Source: Phorcus lineatus | Lineage: Eukaryota > Mollusca > Gastropoda > Trochida > Trochidae | Length of the DNA stretch: 64,000 bases | Assembly: GCA_921293015.1 (NCBI GenBank) | Contig: OV121086.1 | Span: forward strand, 25,034,254 to 25,098,253 | Direction of reading: 5' to 3' | Shown: one piece after another, positions 57,040-64,000 of the stretch | Numbering within the stretch: position 1 is the stretch's first letter | How the letters are laid out: each line of letters starts with the position of its first letter | Translations under genes and position numbers: made by a program | Notes under the pieces: generated by a model | Told to the model about the DNA's origin: nothing | Database searches by the model: none | The model's input: only the letters and a program-made list of their open reading frames with translations

Positions 57040-57715
57040 ATGCAAGAAATATTATCTTGTATAAAATTGTATCCCTTGATCTCACAGATATTTGGAGAAA
57101 ACTAAATCCTAATTCAAGAAAATATACTTGTTGGAGAACAAATCCTAGACAACAAGCAAGGCTAGACTTTTTCTTGATTCTCTTTGATGCTGAAATTATA
57201 CCAGGCTATAAAACAGATCACTCAGCAATAAGCCTTACTTTCTCAAACTCTAATAACCAAGAAAGAGGGAGGGGCTGATAGAAATTCAATACTTAGTTAC
57301 TCTTAAACCCTGAAAATACCGAATGAATTAGATCAGTATTGAAAGAAGAGTATTCAGATACTAATGAAAATAATGAGGAAAATGTTTTAATGCTGATATT
57401 GAACTAAAGATTGATGATAGCATAATTTTAGGAACATTCTTGGTGAAAGTTAGAGATAAATCAATTCATTTTTCTTAAAAAGAAAGGAAAAGATAAAGCA
57501 AGTAGGTTAGAAATCAAAATATGAAATTGTGAGGACAATATTGGAAAAACTTTAAAAATATTGATTAACCCTACTTTCTCATCTTTCAAAATTAAAATTA
57601 GACTTAAATTAAATAAAAGAAGAGTTAATAATATAAGGAACAGATTTCTTTGGAACAAGGAATGCAAAACCAAAAAAACATTTTTGTCATTTGTCAGCAA
57701 ATCAATAAATTAAAT
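57040..57715 (+). mobile_element. L1/Tx1-like LINE fragment, end of the endonuclease
   Basis: SLDLTDIWRKLNPNSRKYT, RTNPRQQARLDFFLI and EIIPGYKTDHSAISLTFSN correspond to the last endonuclease motifs. Downstream the frame is broken but FKIKIRLKLNKRR-like stretches continue to ~57710. Confidence 0.75.
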
Positions 57716-58800
57716 TATGAAAAATACATTTCCTTGACTTGGCAGCTGTTGTGACGGCGCTGTCAACAGTATGAAGTCACAATTACACACTATTATGATG
57801 TCATACGTGCAGTGGTATTAGACTAGTTTAACATAACTAAATAAATATCACACTGCCATATAACACGGGGAAGTAATGATAGGTTGTCTCTAACTATGAG
57901 GAGTTATCACTTGTTTTAAAAAAAGCTAATAAAAATGGAATCTTCATTAAATTCATGAAAATTAAATGATGTATATATCAAAAAAAGATTTTACAGATGG
58001 GGTATATGTATGATATGTAATAAAACCTTTTGTTAATGCCATGAAACTATCCACACTTTAATGCTATTTAGACTAAGTTTTAGTTAAACCATAACTCATT
58101 GTTTAAGCAAGATGCCATTTTCATTTGGAAAAAGAAAGCAACTCTTGTTCTAAGTGAGACAGCTCACAAAGGCGAAAGTATGCACGTTTGAATCTGCCAC
58201 TGAAACATTTATTAATTTTTCTTTACATCACAAAGCAAGGCAATTAGAAACAAATTTAAAAAACTGAAATGATTTGATCATGCCAAAACAACAGCTCTGT
58301 TACCTCAAAGCCAAATACCGGAGGACTTATTTTATGTCAATTTACTGCGGTGAATATCATTTGCATATATCAATATGCGCATTTGAAGAAAACTTCTGCT
58401 GCTTCAGTAATGTTGTCAGACTTTTTTCACAAAATGAATGCAGAATGACATTGTATGACAATGAGGTTATCATTACCGTATGTTTTAAGATGGTAAATAT
58501 CCTTCAGGGGTTAGGAAAGGTAGGGGCTATGGGCCATTTTGCACATCGGATGGAAAAATGGCCCATTAAAATTAGAAATGTTACTGTTGCTACAAAGGGG
58601 AATGGCCCACTCAAATTCTGAAAATGACTAAAGCTCTAAAAATGGCCTATTGCCAAAGATGTCGTTCACAATCACTGATCCTTCAATAGAAATAAACACA
58701 ATATATTTAGCTTGCAAAACCAATTTACCATCCCAAAACATACTTGCATGATAACCTATATATATTACCTGAATCATAGAAAAAAACAATAACAGTGTTG
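57716..58800. other. No recognised feature
   Basis: AT-rich. Short ATGG(C/G)CCATT phrases recur at 58530-58650. A 115-codon ORF at 58274 has no support. Confidence 0.3.
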
Positions 58801-58802
58801 AT

Positions 58803-59018
58803 TTGGAAACCAACTTTCTCAATAAGGATTTATTTTCAAGACTCTTTTCTGACAATAATCAATCTCACGTCTGCCAAAGGTGTGAAAATTTATTTAAAGG
58901 GAAAGCTTTTGATTGGCATATGATTTTTAAAATTTGCATAAATAACATCAAAGTTATAAAACTTGTTGATTTTCAATTCAAATTGTTGCACAAAATTATA
59001 TTCTTAAAAAAAAGCTGA
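58803..59018 (+). mobile_element. L1/Tx1-like LINE fragment, C-terminal region
   Basis: The frame includes FDWHMIFKICINNIKVIKLV then DFQFKLLHKII, a pattern found near the C-terminus of L1/Tx1 LINEs before the Cys/His motif. Short and isolated. Confidence 0.5.
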
Positions 59019-59020
59019 TG

Positions 59021-59178
59021 AAAATGAAAATTGTTGACAATGTCATCTGTAGCTTTTTCAATGTTTAGAGCGAAACTTTAAATAATTCTTTTGGAGGGGA
59101 AAATGAAAATTGTTGACAATGTCATCTGTAGCTTTTTCAATGTTTAGAGCGAAACTTTAAATAATTCTTTTGGAGGGG
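59021..59178. repeat. Perfect 79-bp tandem duplication
   Basis: 59021-59099 and 59100-59178 are identical (AAAATGAAAATTGTTGACAA ... TTCTTTTGGAGGGG). Confidence 0.95.
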
Positions 59179-59179
59179 A

Positions 59180-60907
59180 AAGGGGTATACGCCTGGTCGA
59201 CTATATGGCAAGGCTTTATACTATCAGAACCTGTAACATACCTATCATAATTTTTATGTTCATAAAAAATTCTGCAAATACCTTTACTCCACTGTGGGAA
59301 CAAGAAAAAAAGTTTTTGAATAAAATGAGATCAAAATCATGAAAATTCTCTCTCAAAAGTTTTGTTGTACAGTTCTTTCCTGTTTTACAATAAGTATGTG
59401 AAGACAATTCAGTCTCAACCTTTCTCAAACAATTTGTAAATCATACTTCCATACACAAAACAATCAGATAGTTTTGAAAATATAGCATATTTCAATATTG
59501 ATAAGCTAAATACTGGATTCTGTATGTCTGCTGTTTCGCTTTCGGGTCACTCTTACCTAGTGAAAGCTTCAGCACACCACATGACCACATCAAAACATAT
59601 CAAGGTACCACTCGCTTTAGATAGTGCCAGCTTTGTTGTGATCATGTGATCCGCGGAACCTTCAAGTATGCAAGAGGATTCGTAAACACATCAGCAGAGA
59701 ACAGGCAGAATACAGTTTTGTTCCTTTATTGACAAAGTTTTAATTGTTCATGGTCAAAATACATGACATTTTTAAACCATGATTCTTTCATTTATAAAAG
59801 TATGATGAATGAATTGTTCCGTACATTGCATGAATTTAGTGTGTTAAAGTAAAAAAAGCATTGACTACACTGTTGGTGTTAGACTAGGCTATTACCTCTA
59901 TTTGAATAAATAAGTCTCCCTGTATAAATTTGTTTGATACGTACATGTCTAAAATTTATTCAAGTGAAAAAAATAAATTTAATAAAAATAAAATCATCAA
60001 TGCATTTTCTAAATCAACCTTAACATATATATTAAACGTTTTGTGACATCATATATCAAACTAAAATGAGATTTCCATTCAAAACATTTTTACATCCCCC
60101 TGAAAGTATGATTTTTCACATTAATGTCCTGAAATATCAAACAATCATTTTTCTATTTTCATTTCATTTTATTTAAAAATATAAACTTTTTATTGTAGAA
60201 ATATAGAGGATAATCATCATTTTTGTTTGAACACATAAACATATACTTAAAAAAAAATTATATGTTGCAGCTCTTTAAAGCTATTTTCTAATTATTTCTT
60301 TTCACAATTTTATGTACTGTGGTATATACCTCAAAAGATTTCCTTAATTATTTTCATCACAGCACCAGAAATTTACATGCATCACTCAGTCACTCAGGAA
60401 TATATCAATATGAATGAGTACATGTTTGCGAAAATCTAGATCTTTAGCCTATAAATATTAGCCTACTTTTATTCAAATTGTCATTGCTCCAATATATATT
60501 ACAAAACTTGAATGTATTAGCTTTCTAATACTTATGATATTCGTCAATTGTCTGGGTGTATCCATGAAGAATTAAAAACATAAACATCCCTGGTCAAAAA
60601 TGGATCGATTGTCAATCCATCAAACCTGCAAATTTTACTGATTTGCAATAATGATAGTTATTGTAATGTAAAGTTTGGACATATGTCAACCGGGTATATT
60701 GATAGATTTAGTATTTGGTTTTGTTGCTGTCCATAAATGCTACTGCCTGCCACTGATAAATCGTATGTGGTTTGTGACGTCGTGTTTGTAAAGAGTTTGA
60801 CTAAGGCATCTTTTTAAAAACAGGGTAGTTCTTCATTACTGAGAGCACCTTTGATTTTTATATCCAACTGCTGTCACATCTAAGTTAATTTTCTTTTTTT
60901 TTCAGGA
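59180..60907. other. AT-rich region, no feature seen
   Basis: No exon or repeat recognised. 59520-59700 is more balanced in composition but has no convincing frame. Confidence 0.35.
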
Positions 60908-61287
60908 AATCCCATCGCGAGTGCGAAACACCGGAAATCTAGTCATCGCAGCACCGATACTTATGACACTCTTTCTTCATTGAGTTTACCACCTTTTTGT
61001 TATTTCTGTATTTGAAAAAGTGTAAGCTATTAGCTATTTTCATCGGATATTCAGCTGGGAAATCTTATGTGTTCTTCGTCACAGCCTTAGCAAAATGACG
61101 TGGTAAGGACTAACGCTCGCCAAAGACATAATATTAGGGTAGGGTAGTTTGAACTTCATTTTTGAGGGCTAGAATGCCTGCAGAGTTCTGAAAATTGTTG
61201 CAAACGTCAGGGGAATGATTTTTGTGAGTGGTGAACTATTTGTCCGGCATGCATTATAATTTGCCTTGCAAAAATGAGACTATGACT
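60908..61287. mobile_element. TTAA element, left-truncated second copy
   Basis: Closely matches 41783-42169, with the same right end followed by TTAA (61288-61291). The left ~190 bp and left inverted repeat are missing; the junction follows a T-rich tract ending TTTTCAGG. Confidence 0.8.
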
Positions 61288-61339
61288 TTAATTTTTGGAT
61301 TTGGTTCTTATTTTTGTAGTAAATTCGCGAGTTTCACAT

Positions 61340-61425
61340 TATTTTTTCTAGCTGTGCGCATGCGCAGAACAATGTAAACATCGACTGGTGGAGTTCCGGT
61401 CTGGCGATCGCAGGTCGCTAGTGCA
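61340..61425. repeat. TGCGCATGCGCA repeat end
   Basis: CTAGCTGTGCGCATGCGCAG is followed by AACAATGTAAACATCGACTGGTGG, the inverse of the block at 56965-57020. Confidence 0.55.
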
Positions 61426-62230
61426 AATTAACTATAATATCAAGATGAATGTACAGAATATAATCATCGCAAAGTCAATGTTTTAAGCATGACATAAGCC
61501 TAAAAATAGAGCCATGGGCTCTGTAGCTCATCAGACTTTTGATAGAAATAGGTGTTTGGGTTTAGACCATGGGGTCACGGGCAGTGTAGGAAAGATAGCC
61601 TGTCCCAACGTCCGAGACGGGTAACTTTGGTTGAGGACAGGCTGTAAAATTATTTAGTCCATCCTTGTGTCGGGCCAATTTTGTCTAACCATAAATGCAT
61701 TTATATCTAATAACAGCTGAACAGAACATGTGCTCCGTGGTCATGACCAATCATATACGTGGAATACGATCACGTGATCTTCTGTCGTAACCAGTGATTT
61801 TGTTGACAAAACGAACTCGTAGACAGATTCTTGAGATGTTTTAATGACATAATATATTGACGAGGGTCGTTTATATTTTAACTTCATTGTTGATATGTAG
61901 GGGAGACTGGGGCACCTTGGGACCATATATAATACACATATATATATATATATGAACACAAGAAAAATGATACTTTGGATATTTATTTGGATAAATTAAA
62001 GCAGCCTTTATTATGAAGAAAAGAGAAAGTGAAACAAAACAATATGTCAACATTTCTTTTTGGTAAAAAACCAGAGATATCAAAATAAAAAAAATGCTTT
62101 CCAAACCAGGGGTAACTTGGGCTTGAAGTAGGGCACATTGGGACATTGCAAATTGTTATGTTGAGGAAAGAAAACAACAATGTATTTCTTAAAAGTTATT
62201 CACAATCAAATAAAAAAAACCCATTGCCCA
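61426..62230. other. No gene; (TA)n microsatellite
   Basis: A short (AT)n run lies at about 61936-61953. GGGGCACCTTGGGAC and GGGCACATTGGGAC phrases flank it (61907-61925 and 62132-62146). Confidence 0.4.
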
Positions 62231-63424
62231 TTTGGGGTCAAGGGGTCACCGAACCTACAATTCAGAATCCCCATTGTCCAAGGAGTCTACACACAACTAT
62301 TAAGGTATCAAGACCTTTTGGAACTGGAGAAGATGAAAGTAGGATTTTAAGGTTTTGACCCCTGTGACCCCATTTGGGGTCATGGGGTCACCAAACCTAC
62401 AATTTAGAATCTCCGTTGGCCAAGGAGTCTACACACACCTTTTCAGCTCTCTAGACCTTTTGGAACTAGGGAAATAGATGAAATTAGGTTTTTTAGGTTT
62501 TGACCCCTGTGACCCCATTTGGGGTCATGGGGTCACCAAACCTACAATTTAGAATCCCCGTTGGCCAAGGAGTCTACACACACCTTTTCAGCTCTCTAGA
62601 CCTTTTGGAACTAGGGAAAAAGATGAAATTAGGTTTTTTGGGGTCATGGGGTCACCAAACCTACAATTTAGAATCTCCGTTGGCCAAGGAGTCTACACAC
62701 ACCTTTTCAGCTCTCTAGACCTTTTGGAACTGGAGAAGAAGATGAAAATGGGTTTTTCAGGTTTTGACCCCTGTGACCCCATTTGGGGTCATGGGGTCAC
62801 CAAACCTACAATTTAGAATCCCCGTTGGCCAAGGAGTCTACACACACCTTTTCAGCTCTCTAGACCTTTTGGAACTGGAGAAGAAGATGAAAATGGCTTT
62901 TTCAGGTTTTGACCCCTGTGACCCCATTTGGGGTCATGGGGTCACCAAACCTACAATTTAGAATCTCCAGTGCCCAAGGAGTCTACACACAACTATTCAG
63001 CTCTCTGGACCTTTTGGAACTGGAAAAGAAGATGAAAATAGGTTTTTCATGTTTTGACCCCTCTGACCTCATTTGGGGTCATGGGGTCACAAAATCTACA
63101 ATTTAGAATCCCCATTGGCCAAGAAGTCTACACACAACTTTTCAGCTCTCTGGACCTTTTGGAACTGGAGAAGAAGATTAAAATAGATTTTTAAGGTTTT
63201 GACCCTTGTGACCCCATTTGGGGTCATGGTGTCACGAAATCTACAATTTAGAATCCCCATTTGCCAAGGAGTATGCACATAAAATTTCAGCTCTCTAGAG
63301 TCATTGGTTCTGGAGATGAAGTCGAAAAAGTGAAAAGTTAACGGATGGACGAACGGATGGACGGATGCCGGACGCCATGCCATGCCATAAGCCCATCGGG
63401 TCTTTCAGACCTGATGAGCTAAAA
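62231..63424. repeat. 145-bp tandem array ending in a TTTTAGCTC-family cap
   Basis: Eight units, marked by TTTGGGGTCA at 62231, 62373, 62518, 62637, 62782, 62927, 63072 and 63217. Spacing is 142-145 bp with one shortened unit (~119). Each has GGGGTCACCAAACCTACAAT, GGCCAAGGAGTCTACACAC and GACCTTTTGGAACTGGAG. The array ends in GGATGGACGAACGGATGGAC and CATCGGGTCTTTCAGACCTG-ATGAGCTAAAAA. ORFs inside are repeat translations. Confidence 0.85.
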
Positions 63425-63583
63425 ATGAGTATTCACGCTAACGAAATAATGAATTTTGCCAACATATGCGCCATATTGACATTTGATGACGACAAAGAGT
63501 TTGTTTTTGAAGCAAAAGATCGCCAGGTTTTGATACAGATTTGCCACTCGTGGAGAGTTAAGTTTAGACAAAATAAACTTTAG
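63425..63583 (+). CDS. Unassigned short ORF after the array
   Basis: 52 codons from ATG: MSIHANEIMNFANICAILTF, then DDDKEFVFEAKDRQVLIQIC and HSWRVKFRQNKL-stop. Residue composition is protein-like and not repeat-derived. The ATG falls right at the edge of the repeat cap, so the true unit may be an exon with an upstream acceptor. I do not recognise a family. Confidence 0.25.
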   Translation: MSIHANEIMNFANICAILTFDDDKEFVFEAKDRQVLIQICHSWRVKFRQNKL

Positions 63584-64000
63584 TGTCTTGCCTATCTTAT
63601 AGTTTTTTCTGTATTATAGACACAAAGAAACACACAGAATGGGATATATGTATTTTTCGCATTTCTATGATATTTAAAATAAATTTTATTTGGAATGAAA
63701 AAGTTATTTCTGAGGGCATTTCTCACTTCGACATGTTATCGACTTGTTCAATATGATGATTGTTAACCTTGTTTGTGAGGACAATAATAACATTATTCAT
63801 GGGAGATATTTATTCTACTTTTTGAATATATATCTAAGATAAAAAAATTTGATAACCAGCGATACTTTAAGTCAACTTGTCTTTGATCTTGTACATCTAC
63901 CTTGAAAAACATTTACAAAAATAATAGTAAATTTGATATATTTTCAATGTTACTTTGTTGTGATGTCTATCATGTCTATAGGCTTCAAAATGAGATGGAC
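63584..64000. other. AT-rich, no feature seen
   Basis: Nothing recognised up to the window end. Confidence 0.35.

Noticed and set aside
62500-63106. Repeated plus-strand ORFs beginning MTPVTPFGVMGSPNLQFRI
   Set aside because: They are the same frame of successive 145-bp tandem units, not genes.

Overview
The window reads as nuclear DNA of a metazoan, most likely a bivalve mollusc. It is AT-rich, its host genes have canonical GT/AG introns, and it carries a dense mix of animal transposable elements: FLYWCH-type MULEs, I-group, CR1-like and L1/Tx1-like LINEs, BEL/Pao, DIRS-like, mariner, pogo-like and TTAA elements. The many tandem arrays capped by GGACGGAC or CCCCCGC motifs resemble repeats familiar from bivalve genomes. 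The bivalve call is inference; the animal call is firm. Several nominal reading frames start at GTG or TTG, so their starts have no biological meaning here.

Layout. 1-9.9 kb: 3' part of an unrecognised plus-strand host gene (exons at 2686-2769, 4764-5004 and 9388-9476, perhaps also 3-140). Its introns hold dispersed repeats and a CR1-like LINE sitting inside a 199-bp tandem repeat. 10.1-20.2 kb: two MULE-type DNA transposons whose terminal inverted repeats are short tandem arrays. Both sit in the same kind of host repeat. The first also contains a nearly full-length I-group LINE with a perfect 12-bp target-site duplication. 20.4-28 kb: a LINE 3' fragment, a transposase helix-turn-helix remnant, a BEL/Pao fragment with one LTR, and an L1-like LINE split by a pogo-like MITE. 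28-31 kb: tandem arrays.

31.1-43.2 kb: the last two coding exons of a minus-strand TXNL4B gene (thioredoxin-like 4B, DIM1 family). They are separated by an 11.75-kb intron filled with a mariner, an L1-like fragment, a DIRS-like pol, tandem arrays and a TTAA element. The exon for the protein's N-terminus was not found. 43.2-51 kb: mostly AT-rich sequence without recognised genes, with one candidate first exon (48882-49082, minus) resembling the N-terminus of P2X7-like zinc-binding proteins. 51.0-53.8 kb: a 2.7-kb foldback element, two inverted minisatellite arrays built around the palindrome GCCTAGCTAGGC. 54-64 kb: LINE fragments, a second TTAA-element copy, a 145-bp tandem array and a short unassigned ORF.

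The clearest host biology is TXNL4B. The most unusual signals are the foldback element with a half copy at 32 kb, the MULEs with tandem-array ends, and the fact that the stop codons of both host genes lie inside minisatellites that repeat the end of the coding sequence.
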